Below, piece by piece: positions 16,543 through 24,945 of a stretch of DNA of 64,000 bases. Location of the stretch: assembly GCF_964204645.1 (NCBI RefSeq), contig NC_134027.1:20944485-21008484 (forward strand). The letters are read 5' to 3'. This DNA is from Tubulanus polymorphus (Eukaryota > Nemertea > Palaeonemertea > Tubulaniformes > Tubulanidae). The notes beneath the pieces were generated by a model, which was not told where the DNA came from, did no database searches, and saw only the letters and a list, made by a program, of their open reading frames with translations. A program made the position numbers and the translations under genes. Positions within the stretch are counted from its first letter, which is position 1, and each line of letters begins with the position of its first letter.

Positions 16543-16786
16543 AACTAGAATTCAACTAGAATGTAATTAGAATTCAACTAGATTAACAAGCTAGTTGAAA
16601 TATTGTTGTTTTTGTTTATTTCTTGTTAAATCTAGTTGATTTTTGTTCCAACTACTAACAACTAGAATTCAACTAGAATGTAACTAGAATTAAACTAGAT
16701 TAACAAGCTAGTTAAAATTTGATTTTTGTTACAACTACTAATAACTAGAATTCAACTAGAATTCAACTAGATTAACAAACTAATTG
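16543..16786. repeat. Three-copy CTAG-rich repeat inside the Polinton
   Basis: Three copies of a block made of CAACTAGAATT and TAACTAGATTAACAAGCTAGTT-like steps: 16543-16597, 16660-16713 and 16743-16786. Each starts AACTAGAATTCAACTAGAAT and ends AGATTAACAA(G/A)CTA(G/A)TT. CTAG recurs every 10-11 bp, one helical turn, and parts are self-complementary. It is the largest non-coding segment inside the element. An origin, packaging signal or protein-binding array is possible. Confidence 0.85.
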
Positions 16787-16789
16787 AAT

Positions 16790-17398
16790 TTAAATAAATT
16801 CATATTTAAATGGGTGTTGTAATCTAAATAGTAATTTTGATCTTTTAATATTTTTCAACTTATCCATATATTCATTATGTAAATCATGTGGAATAATGTC
16901 ATTTTCCTCAAGTGCATTTTTCATTGATTTTCTATCTTTATTGTAGAATAAAACTAGAAATCTAATGTTTTCTCTAAAGTCTTTAACAATTGAATTATAT
17001 TTTTGATTTAAAACCCAAGTTGTTATCCCAAAATGTCTCCCAGAGAAAGCTAAATAACATAACTCACTTTCTCTAATTTTAGAATCATGTAAATTTGCGC
17101 AATCATCTATGATAAATAATGTATTTGATCCTTTATAAATATCAATTGCTATTTTTATACAATTATCTAAATTTTCTTTTATTGTTTTAGGATCTAATAT
17201 AATAAATTTATTATTCCTAGTAATATTTCTATCATAAGTTTGATTAAATTCATATGTTGGACAAAATAATACTATATTATCAAAATAGTTTTTGTAAACA
17301 GTTTCTAATAAATTTAATATAAAATAAGTTTTTCCACAATTTGTTACGCCAGAAATTAACATATTATGAGGCTCAAATATGAATAATTCCTTATTCAT
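16790..17398 (-). CDS. Polinton packaging ATPase (FtsK/HerA, A32-like)
   Basis: 202 residues, close to family length. The Walker A motif GVTNCGKT is at 17-24, Walker B LFIIDD at 94-99 and a sensor-type LNQKYN at 130-135. This is the genome-packaging ATPase of Polintons, virophages and NCLDVs, thought to pump DNA into the capsid. The start codon directly abuts the integrase stop (TAA then ATG), which makes the TAAATG motif. The frame is intact. Confidence 0.93.
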   Translation of the reverse strand: MNKELFIFEPHNMLISGVTNCGKTYFILNLLETVYKNYFDNIVLFCPTYEFNQTYDRNITRNNKFIILDPKTIKENLDNCIKIAIDIYKGSNTLFIIDDCANLHDSKIRESELCYLAFSGRHFGITTWVLNQKYNSIVKDFRENIRFLVLFYNKDRKSMKNALEENDIIPHDLHNEYMDKLKNIKRSKLLFRLQHPFKYEFI

Positions 17399-18526
17399 TT
17401 ATATATTTTTAATTTTACTTGATAATATCCATTCATTGAATTTATCTGGCCATCCAACCCATTTTACTAAAGAATATTTTTTTCTTTTAACAGTTTTTGT
17501 TTTTAGTACTTTTTCAATTTTATATTCTTGTTCTAGATTTTCAGTAGTTAAACTTAATTCTTCTTCATAAAAATATCCATCAACTTCTTCACCATCTAAA
17601 TCTTCTAATTTATAGACATATGGTTTTGTTGTTATTACCTTTTTTATTTTATATATTTCTCTAGTAAAATTTCGATCGTATCCTTTGTCAAATATCTTTT
17701 TATACTTAGAAATTCTAACATTTTGACCAACTTTAAATTTAGGTTCACCAAAATCATCAACAAGAAATGCTCCATATAAATTATTCCAAACAATTTCAGC
17801 ATTTTCAGGTTTTCTAGCATCAATAGGTTTCATTCCAATAGAAGAATGATAAGAATTATTATATCCTTCTATAAATTTTGGTAAAACATCAATCCATTTA
17901 TAAGTATTATTTGCTGTAAAATATTTCCACATTCTTGTTCTTAATGTTCTATTAAATCGTTCAACAACTGCTGCTTTTTTATCTGATTTTGTTGAAAAAT
18001 ATTTAATATTATGAAAATCTAAAAGTCCATGAACTAATGAATTATCAAATTCTTTTCCATCATCAAATTGTATTTTTTCTGGTTTTAGTTTACCACCTGA
18101 AAGAAATTTTCTTAAAACATGTGATGTTTGTGCAGCATCTTTTCTATAAAGTGGGAAGCTCCATACATAACGACTAAAAATATCAATTATATTCAATATC
18201 CACCAATAATCATTATTATCTTTTTTAAGATTTTTCATATCAATTAAATCTCCTTGCCACTGTTGATCTACATAACTTACCATAGTTTTACGAGTTTTAT
18301 ATTTTCTAACAATTTTTTTATGTGTTGTATATGTTGGTTGTTCTAACATAAATTCATTTATATCTTTATATTTAACTAAATTTTGTGGGATTATCTTATC
18401 TAATTTATCTTGTTTTACTTTACGCCATATATTTTTAGTAGAAGAATAAGCAACCGAACTCTCAGGGTTGTAATATAAATTTCTTAAATATTGTTCTTTA
18501 GTATTAGGAGTTTTTTTACCACTCAT
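17399..18526 (-). CDS. Polinton integrase, retroviral type, with C-terminal chromodomain
   Basis: 375 residues. The DDE core shows WQGD with D93, FDDGKEF with D155, and VVERFNRT with E189, a 33-residue D-E spacing near the usual 35. A C-terminal chromodomain follows (about 335-373), with W-V-G-W and NEW aromatic positions. No clear N-terminal HHCC zinc finger is seen. The enzyme would join the 5'-AG ends to target DNA, giving the observed 6-bp duplication. The chromodomain probably tethers integration to methylated histones. Preceded by ATATATAAATG. The frame is intact. Confidence 0.95.
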   Translation of the reverse strand: MSGKKTPNTKEQYLRNLYYNPESSVAYSSTKNIWRKVKQDKLDKIIPQNLVKYKDINEFMLEQPTYTTHKKIVRKYKTRKTMVSYVDQQWQGDLIDMKNLKKDNNDYWWILNIIDIFSRYVWSFPLYRKDAAQTSHVLRKFLSGGKLKPEKIQFDDGKEFDNSLVHGLLDFHNIKYFSTKSDKKAAVVERFNRTLRTRMWKYFTANNTYKWIDVLPKFIEGYNNSYHSSIGMKPIDARKPENAEIVWNNLYGAFLVDDFGEPKFKVGQNVRISKYKKIFDKGYDRNFTREIYKIKKVITTKPYVYKLEDLDGEEVDGYFYEEELSLTTENLEQEYKIEKVLKTKTVKRKKYSLVKWVGWPDKFNEWILSSKIKNI

Positions 18527-18556
18527 TTATATATCCTTAATTTTAACTTTATATTT

Positions 18557-19804
18557 CTAATATTGAATACTATCTAATTGTGAATTTACAATATTTAATT
18601 GTGCGTCAGATATAATATAAATGTGCATTTTAAAATTTTTGATTCCTTTATTCTTTTTCATGAATAATTGTATTCCATCTTTAGTGTTCTGTAGTTTTTT
18701 TCCAGAACCATGTAATAAGTTATCTTCAGTTGTTCTAAAATCTAACCATAATGCATATTTATTACCGGTATAATAATCAATTTGATTAATGTTACAATTT
18801 TCAGATGATTTCACTTTTTCATTCATAAAATGTTTTCTAATTTCTGGCCATTGATCAATCATTCTCATTCCTTGACAAAATATTTTATTCGCTATTCCTT
18901 CGATAGTTATTTCTACTTTTGTTATTTCAGGATTATAATAATTATCAACATTTATTGCACCATTAGAATATGTTGCAATAGTAAAAAATATTAATATACC
19001 TTTAATAGATCTTCTAGGAAAGTTAATATTCTCATTAATTATTTCATCATTTGCATTAATAGTTACAGTTTTAAATTTATCAATATAATCATATAATAAT
19101 GAAAATCCTTGATTGTATTGAGTTTGAATTGTGCTAGCAATATTTTCATTAGTTATTGTGTTATATTCTAAACATATATTCGATAATTTATAACTCATAT
19201 CTTTAACAACGCTAGATAATACAATTTCATTTACAGGAGCAAATGTTATCTCAAATATAATATCTTCTTGAATTGCGTATTTATATAAAGGTGCATTATT
19301 ATTTATCAATTCAAAGTCTAATGGAATTTTATATTTGCTTCCATAAATCTTTTTAATCAAATTATCTGTGGCACGAGTTACTACTGCATTATTGGCTTCA
19401 GATCTTAATTTATTATGGTTTTCCGATTGGATGCCTTGAAATATCATATTATTTCTATTTTCTTTAGTTAACCATAAATCTTTATAATGCATAAATAAAT
19501 TATAATCATCTAATGAGAAAACTGTTTCTGGACCAATCTTTATTGTTAACTTTTTAATCAAATATCTTCCAACATTATCAACAACATAATTGTTATCATG
19601 GCCAGTTACTTTTATATCGGCTGATAAATAAATACTGTTTGGAACATAAAAAGTATTTTGTGTTAATCGAGGGATTCTAACATATAAAGTTTCATCGGGA
19701 TTAATATTTGAAGGGTTATGAGTAATTATATGATGTGATCTTTCTGCTTTAAAAGCATTAGATATTCTATGATTCTTCGAAGGACTTATATAACTCCCAC
19801 TCAT
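18557..19804 (-). CDS. Candidate major capsid protein (double jelly-roll hexon)
   Basis: 415 residues without membrane segments. The N-terminal half carries ETLYVRIPRLTQNTFYVPNS, then GRYLIKKLTIKIG, and further IFQGIQSE and KYKIPLDFE. This series recurs in hexon-like proteins of adintovirus/Polinton elements in my memory of such families. The second half is beta-rich. The length suits two fused jelly-rolls, though canonical Polinton MCPs are longer. It lies between the integrase and a coiled-coil membrane protein. Starts at AAATAAATG after a T7 run. Structure prediction would settle the fold; the call is based on motif pattern. Confidence 0.65.
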   Translation of the reverse strand: MSGSYISPSKNHRISNAFKAERSHHIITHNPSNINPDETLYVRIPRLTQNTFYVPNSIYLSADIKVTGHDNNYVVDNVGRYLIKKLTIKIGPETVFSLDDYNLFMHYKDLWLTKENRNNMIFQGIQSENHNKLRSEANNAVVTRATDNLIKKIYGSKYKIPLDFELINNNAPLYKYAIQEDIIFEITFAPVNEIVLSSVVKDMSYKLSNICLEYNTITNENIASTIQTQYNQGFSLLYDYIDKFKTVTINANDEIINENINFPRRSIKGILIFFTIATYSNGAINVDNYYNPEITKVEITIEGIANKIFCQGMRMIDQWPEIRKHFMNEKVKSSENCNINQIDYYTGNKYALWLDFRTTEDNLLHGSGKKLQNTKDGIQLFMKKNKGIKNFKMHIYIISDAQLNIVNSQLDSIQY

Positions 19805-19848
19805 TTATTTAACAAAAAAATTAATTATTTATTTTTTGATATCATGGT

Positions 19849-21285
19849 TTACTTGATATTTTTTGATATCATATTTACTAAACCAAAAATAATAGCACTT
19901 ACAACTGTAATTAAAAATAAAATAATATGTTCAGCAGCAAAGTTGATAATGTTTCCTGCAGATTTCAATATAAAACCAACAATTGAAGCAATAACTCCTG
20001 GTAAAGCTGCAGCAGATTTCTTTGATAGTTCCCATAAATATTTTGCTAATTTCTTTAAACCATCCTTAACTTTATCTTGTATAGAATTATTACCTGGAGG
20101 TTTATCTGGTTTGTTAGGAGTGGGAGTAGGAGTAGATTTCAAAGCATTTGATATAGCTAAACCTATTGTTGTAAATAACATAGTAACAGATGTTAGAATT
20201 GAAAGAATTGTTATTCCTTCTAATTTAAATAATAATTTTATTCTGTCTTTCAATGATATTTTAGAATCTGGTTTTATCAACAAATCTTTAAAAATAACTT
20301 TTAATCTATTAATATTATAATCATATGATTTTAACAATAATTTAATTTCTTCTTTTTGTAATTCTATGTTATATTCTAAATCATCTTTTTCTTTTTCTAA
20401 ACGTAATTCTTTTTGCCTATATTCTATTTCATCAATTACTTGATGATCTAAATCAGACTTTAGTTGTTCTATTTCTTTATTTTTATCAGTTAATTCTTTT
20501 TCTAAAGTTCTAATTTTAAAATCTCTTATACTTTTATTATGTGCAATTTTATCAGATGCAAGTCTTATACTAATAATTTCTCTAATTGCTTTATCAGAAA
20601 ATATATTTAAATCTTCTAATTGTTGATTTGTTGCATCAAGTAATCCATTTGGTAAAAGTTTTACAGTTTGAACTTTATTTGATTTAAGTTTACTATTTTT
20701 GGAAGTTATATTCTGTTCAGAAGTTGTTTCTGTTTCTAAATTTTCATTAATTATCTTAAAAAATTTAGCATTTCTTTGTTTAAATTCTTTTATATTATAA
20801 TCTCTTTCTTCTTGTGTAACATCAATTATAGCATCATTTTTTATTTTCTTAATTCTAGATTGTTCTAATAAATTAAAAGTTGATTGTGTTATTATTTTAT
20901 CACTATTTTTAAGATTTGAAATCTTAAAATAATAGTCGCCTTTCAATTTCCAATAATATTCACCATTTAAAAATTTTAAATCTTCTACTAAATGATCCAT
21001 ACCTTTATTTGTTATATTGAAACCAGATTTTTCTAATATTGGTTTAAATTTATGAATAATTTCATTATAATTGTATTCTTTTTCTGTTATTTCTGGTACT
21101 TCATTTTCAATACTTATCTTTGAACGTGCTTTGTCAATAAATTGGGGTGTAGTTAAATTAGAATTATATGCTGATTCATTACCATCATTAAAACTTGTTT
21201 CATCAAAATCAGGTGGTTGTTCATCAGTTATACCAGGTTCATCAAAAGGATCCATTCCAATATCTTCTACACCTTCTACATCCAT
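19849..21285 (-). CDS. Polinton coiled-coil membrane protein, 478 aa
   Basis: The N-terminus is acidic (1-45). A mixed region is followed by a strong coiled coil (about 245-335, heptads rich in Leu, Glu and Lys). A hydrophobic segment lies at about 362-384, then a Pro/Thr linker (STPTPTPNKPDKPP), and two more hydrophobic or amphipathic segments near 425-445 and 450-475. Coiled coil, short linker and terminal hydrophobic helices are compatible with a membrane-remodelling or entry-type virion protein, but no family is assigned. The start is TATATAAATG. Not broken. Confidence 0.7.
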   Translation of the reverse strand: MDVEGVEDIGMDPFDEPGITDEQPPDFDETSFNDGNESAYNSNLTTPQFIDKARSKISIENEVPEITEKEYNYNEIIHKFKPILEKSGFNITNKGMDHLVEDLKFLNGEYYWKLKGDYYFKISNLKNSDKIITQSTFNLLEQSRIKKIKNDAIIDVTQEERDYNIKEFKQRNAKFFKIINENLETETTSEQNITSKNSKLKSNKVQTVKLLPNGLLDATNQQLEDLNIFSDKAIREIISIRLASDKIAHNKSIRDFKIRTLEKELTDKNKEIEQLKSDLDHQVIDEIEYRQKELRLEKEKDDLEYNIELQKEEIKLLLKSYDYNINRLKVIFKDLLIKPDSKISLKDRIKLLFKLEGITILSILTSVTMLFTTIGLAISNALKSTPTPTPNKPDKPPGNNSIQDKVKDGLKKLAKYLWELSKKSAAALPGVIASIVGFILKSAGNIINFAAEHIILFLITVVSAIIFGLVNMISKNIK

Positions 21286-21301
21286 TTATATAATAATAAA
21301 A

Positions 21302-22603
21302 TTAAAATTTAAAATATAATATTCCTCCGATTACAATTCCTATACAAGTTATAGCTAATTTAGTATTTTCATGGGATTTATTATCATCATTTAGTTTAAT
21401 TATATCATGTTGAATATTATCAGTTCTATTATTTTCTGATGTATTATAATCTTTTATTTTAGAATCATTATTTAATTTAATATTCTTAGTTTTAGTTTCT
21501 GTTGATTGAATGTGTTTTTTATTTTTTTCACCTTCCATTAATTTTGGAGCAGTAATAATCTTTTTATTTATATCATTCAATCCAAATGAATTATTTATTG
21601 TTGCAGTTTTAATTAGATTATTATAACCAATTATATTTCCCATCTTCAATACTAAATCATTAGAAATAATTAATAGATTAGGGCCTATACAATAATTAAG
21701 TCTTACATGAGATTTATCTAAATATTTTTGATATCTTATAATGTTTTCTGGAATCGATCTATTTTTATCATTATGTATGGAATCTTCAAATAAAACTTTA
21801 AACTGTTTCTGCGCATCGAATGAAGTGTTATCATTTCCAATTATTGGGGATCTTGTTTCAACTTGAGCGCCTAAAATACATATCAAATAAATTCTAATAG
21901 ATTGATTTATTCTTTGTATACCTGATTTTGTAAAACCTTCACCATTTTCTAAAATGAAATTAACCCAACCATTATTATTATCAATTTTATAATTATGATA
22001 AGCTCCAATTCTATGCATATAATCAATTCTTTTTATTTCATACTGTTCACCGACACCTTGCAATTTACCATGCGCTCTAAAATCGGAATTAATATTTATA
22101 TTAAATTCATTACATATTTTATAAAACTTGGATATATTAATATTATTATCCAATTCTTTAAAATATTTAGACCCGGGTAAAGGACATTCTAATTCATTTA
22201 ATATTATTCTGATTTGAAAATATGTGTGAAATCTAAATATTGTGTGAATTAATTTTAAATCAGAATACTTCAAATTTTTATCTAAGTTATTTAAATGATC
22301 ATTCCAACTAATTCCACATCCTGTTGTTGCACAATAAACAGCAAAATTTAATTGATTCTGCCAATATTTCATATTAGATTTTACTTTATATATATGATAT
22401 TCATCTCGAGTAAAAGTAACTTCATATGTATTAAATATATTTTCCATTTTAGAAATAAAAAACTGTGATTCATTAACATAAATTTCTAAATTAGTTAATG
22501 AATTTAAAACTATATTTTTATATGTAATATTTTTCTTAAAATCTATTGCTGGAATATTATATTTAATTGATTTATTATATTGGAAAGCTTTTGGAAACCC
22601 CAT
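21302..22603 (-). CDS. Conserved Polinton/adintovirus protein with C-terminal membrane anchor, 433 aa
   Basis: A soluble domain (1-330) contains ISWNDHL, RFHTYFQIRIILNELECPLP and an FYKIC element; similar series occur in long uncharacterised proteins of animal Polinton-type elements as I remember them. A polar, repetitive Lys/Asn/Asp region (340-410) leads to a single C-terminal hydrophobic helix (LAITCIGIVIGGILYF), so it is probably tail-anchored. Starts MGFPKAF after ATATAAATG. Role unknown; position in the structural block suggests a virion component. Confidence 0.7.
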   Translation of the reverse strand: MGFPKAFQYNKSIKYNIPAIDFKKNITYKNIVLNSLTNLEIYVNESQFFISKMENIFNTYEVTFTRDEYHIYKVKSNMKYWQNQLNFAVYCATTGCGISWNDHLNNLDKNLKYSDLKLIHTIFRFHTYFQIRIILNELECPLPGSKYFKELDNNINISKFYKICNEFNININSDFRAHGKLQGVGEQYEIKRIDYMHRIGAYHNYKIDNNNGWVNFILENGEGFTKSGIQRINQSIRIYLICILGAQVETRSPIIGNDNTSFDAQKQFKVLFEDSIHNDKNRSIPENIIRYQKYLDKSHVRLNYCIGPNLLIISNDLVLKMGNIIGYNNLIKTATINNSFGLNDINKKIITAPKLMEGEKNKKHIQSTETKTKNIKLNNDSKIKDYNTSENNRTDNIQHDIIKLNDDNKSHENTKLAITCIGIVIGGILYFKF

Positions 22604-22619
22604 TTATATAACTAAAAAA

Positions 22620-23054
22620 TTAATAATTTATTAATTCTTTTAATAATTTATCTTGTTCTTCAACTGTTATATGACCATTTAAACTTATTATATAATCTAG
22701 TGTGTTCTTTAATTTATTAATTTCTTTTATATTAGTTTTAATTTTTTCTTTATTACTTTTTATATTTAATTTTGAACTTATACCAGTTAAAACACTTGAA
22801 CTTAATCCTTACACACCAATTGATATAGCTAAAGGTGTTAATGGACTGAATATTGCTAGAAATGTTATTACAGAACTAATTGTAACCGAACCACTTATAA
22901 TCAAATAATATATAATTTTACTTTTTAAATATTTTTTCTTTTTTATCTTTAAGTCACTTTCAAATTCTAATATTTGTTTTTCTAAATATGTTTTTAATTT
23001 AGTTTTATTTATATCATGAGGAATAATATCAATACTATCAACTTTATCTTCCAT
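22620..23054 (-). pseudogene. Polinton membrane protein gene with an in-frame stop
   Basis: The frame opens at 23054 (TAAATAAATG) and stops after 81 codons at TAA (22809-22811). It then stays open in the same frame for 62 more codons to TAA at 22620-22622. The first part has a charged coiled-coil-like stretch and two hydrophobic segments (about 48-80). The part after the stop is helical and resembles the C-terminal half of a family I associate with these elements, so the reading unit was probably once 144 codons. The promoter of the next gene overlaps its 3' end. Explanations are a nonsense mutation, stop readthrough or a base error. Confidence 0.65.
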
Positions 23055-23073
23055 TTATTTAGAATAAAAATTA

Positions 23074-23496
23074 CTAATTAGTAAACTTATAAGCAACAAA
23101 TATAACAATAATAGTTCCACCTAAAATCCAAATTATTTCATATTTCTGTTGTTCTTTACTCGGGGTATAATAATCTGATAATTTAGGTTTGTATAGATTT
23201 AATTTTTCTTTATTTGTTACTGCGTTATATAAACTCATTGCATCATCAACTGATTGAAAATCTCTATGTGAAATCTTCTGATCATATAATTCTTTATTGA
23301 TGTAATCCATATAGTTTTGTCTCTTTTCTCTATATTCTTCTGCAGCTTTATTGTATTTCTCTAACGCTAAGTTATGTCTTCTTTGTTCTCCTAATGAACT
23401 ATTTTTATCAATATGTTTAAATAAATAACCACCACCAGTAAATGCTAAAGCGTTAACAATTGCCGATCCTATAATAGTTATAATTGCAGAAGCCAT
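23074..23496 (-). CDS. Conserved Polinton two-helix membrane protein, 140 aa
   Basis: A glycine-rich hydrophobic N-terminus (ASAIITIIGSAIVNALAF, then TGGGYLF) is followed by a charged helical middle (RRHNLALEKYNKAAEEYREK) and a conserved-looking KLSDYY-PS-EQQKYE block. A C-terminal hydrophobic helix follows (IIWILGGTIIVIFVAY). I have seen this layout in unannotated ORFs of animal Polinton-type elements, but no function is known to me. Starts at AAATAAATG after T7. A hairpin topology with both ends in a membrane is likely. Confidence 0.75.
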   Translation of the reverse strand: MASAIITIIGSAIVNALAFTGGGYLFKHIDKNSSLGEQRRHNLALEKYNKAAEEYREKRQNYMDYINKELYDQKISHRDFQSVDDAMSLYNAVTNKEKLNLYKPKLSDYYTPSKEQQKYEIIWILGGTIIVIFVAYKFTN

Positions 23497-23520
23497 TTAT
23501 TTAACAAAAAAATTATGCAT

Positions 23521-23742
23521 TTATATGGGAGGAATATATTTTTGTTTTTCCAAATAATCAATAGTTAAATTGGATAAAGTAACTGCTAATGTTAATTTTA
23601 GAATATCATTTATATCAAATCTATCAACATTAACACTTCCCATTTTGAATACTTTTTTTAATACCATTGAATAACCAACAGTTCCAACTGATAGTAATGC
23701 GCCATTATATAATCCAGTTATTATCCACTTATTATCACTCAT
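23521..23742 (-). CDS. Conserved small Polinton membrane protein, 73 aa
   Basis: Starts MSDNKW and has a hydrophobic segment (about 7-29, ITGLYNGALLSVGTVGYSMV), a short basic linker, FDINDILKLTLAV, and a second weaker hydrophobic stretch. Its ATG directly abuts the stop of the preceding 119-aa gene, giving TAAATAAATG. The promoter T-run is therefore part of that gene's last Phe codons. The family pattern (N-term MSDxKW, GxVGYSM) is familiar from similar elements; role unknown. Confidence 0.75.
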   Translation of the reverse strand: MSDNKWIITGLYNGALLSVGTVGYSMVLKKVFKMGSVNVDRFDINDILKLTLAVTLSNLTIDYLEKQKYIPPI

Positions 23743-24102
23743 TTATTTATCAAAAAAATTACTATCATCAAAATATTTAGTTAACTTATTTATGATTAAT
23801 TCAACATTTATTTCATTACTAGTTTTATGATTATCATATATTTCGGTTAATATGTTTTTAATATCATCGATGATAAAATCTTCATCTAATTCATAAAATC
23901 TTAAAGATTCTCTAATTAAATTAGTAATCTTTTCTACATTTAAAATTTCTTTATCTATTGTTGTTTCATACTCAAATGTTGTTTCATTAGAAAATGTAAT
24001 ATTTTTGATATGTGTTATTACATCATTAATGTTAAATTTCATTTCTTTCTCACGTTTAAAATCAAATCCAAAACATATACTCGGTCCAACAGTTATATTC
24101 AT
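23743..24102 (-). CDS. Small acidic Polinton protein, 119 aa, unknown
   Basis: Begins MNITVGPSICFGFDF and is then acidic and probably helical throughout, with no membrane segment and no motif I recognise. It is preceded by a T5 run and TATAAATG. It lies between the minor capsid gene and the 73-aa membrane protein, so a small structural or scaffold role is possible. The uninterrupted frame and exact promoter motif are the main evidence that it is a gene. Confidence 0.65.
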   Translation of the reverse strand: MNITVGPSICFGFDFKREKEMKFNINDVITHIKNITFSNETTFEYETTIDKEILNVEKITNLIRESLRFYELDEDFIIDDIKNILTEIYDNHKTSNEINVELIINKLTKYFDDSNFFDK

Positions 24103-24118
24103 TTATAAAGGTGAAAAA

Positions 24119-24877
24119 TTACTCTTTACATCTTATAACTAATTCATAAATTACAGGAAAGTTATTCAAATCAATTAAATAACCATTATGATTTCTTATT
24201 TCTAATTTAAAATTATTGAAATGTGGAATACAAGGTTTGAAATCACATTCGGTTAAATTATAATTTATTTGCGTTCCAAATTGTTTGACATTTTTTAATG
24301 GTAAAATATTTAATAAACCAGAATTACAAATTGTATCTTTAGTTGCTTCAAATGTTTTTGTAGGATCGATTAAATTGCAATAAATATAAAAGTGTGTAAA
24401 AGGTATTATATTTGAGTTACCTTCTGCGTATGCTGTAACGGTATCTGGTGCAATTCCTAACAGTTTAGCTAAAGGTTTTCTTATTGTAAATTTAAATTGT
24501 TCGTCATTAGCTAACCTAATCTTTATTTTATTAGAACTAGCACTTTTTAAAATTCTAATACTAAATCCGGAATCACTTCCTAATTTAGCTCGAGCTTTTC
24601 TATTAATTTCTTGTGTTAATGTATCTAAATTATATAATCCTGGTTTTAAATATATAAAAAACCATTTATTCCTTTTTTTGTAAAAGATTGAAAAAATTAA
24701 ATGTTCTAGACTTTTATCCGATATATTATAAAAAGAATTACATAAACTTATATTAACTAATTTTAAATCTACACAATTCTTGAATTCTCTATCTAATTGT
24801 ACTAGTAAATTATGAGATTTATAATTTGTAAGTTTTCTAGAATCAATAAATATTCTGTATTCTTTTAATTCTACCAT
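24119..24877 (-). CDS. Minor capsid protein (penton, single jelly-roll)
   Basis: 252 residues, near the usual size for Polinton minor capsid proteins. The beta-rich pattern starts with YRIFIDSR and LLVQLDREF, then FIYLKPGLYNLDTLTQEIN (the 'G-x-Y-x-x-L' element), LAKLLGI, HFYIYCNLI and a C-terminal YELVIRC strand. This series (dS...L...GxYxxxxxL...LLGf...hhYxDh) is typical of the penton that fills capsid vertices. The start is TAAATAATG, the one deviation from TAAATG. It shares a 68-bp divergent promoter with the VLTF3-like gene. Confidence 0.8.
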   Translation of the reverse strand: MVELKEYRIFIDSRKLTNYKSHNLLVQLDREFKNCVDLKLVNISLCNSFYNISDKSLEHLIFSIFYKKRNKWFFIYLKPGLYNLDTLTQEINRKARAKLGSDSGFSIRILKSASSNKIKIRLANDEQFKFTIRKPLAKLLGIAPDTVTAYAEGNSNIIPFTHFYIYCNLIDPTKTFEATKDTICNSGLLNILPLKNVKQFGTQINYNLTECDFKPCIPHFNNFKLEIRNHNGYLIDLNNFPVIYELVIRCKE

Positions 24878-24945
24878 TATTTATAACATAAAAAAATTAC
24901 CGCTCATCACTAAAAATTAATTTTAATAAAATTTTTCCTTAATAA
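24878..24945. promoter_or_regulatory. Divergent promoter between the minor capsid and VLTF3-like genes
   Basis: 68 bp serve two opposite starts. Toward the minus strand it reads GTGATGAGCGGTAATTTTTT then TATAAATAATG. Toward the plus strand it reads GCTCATCAC, a TTTTTCCTTAATAAATG end. The CTCATCAC box and the CCT(T)AATAAATG end match the terminal inverted repeats. I infer a bidirectional promoter. Confidence 0.7.

Noticed and set aside
19769-20320. Plus-strand 183-codon frame
   Set aside because: Opposite the end of the 478-aa gene and its neighbour; composition follows the minus-strand codons and no TAAATG precedes it.
22702-22908. Plus-strand 68-codon hydrophobic frame
   Set aside because: Antisense shadow of the minus-strand membrane-protein gene; no promoter motif.
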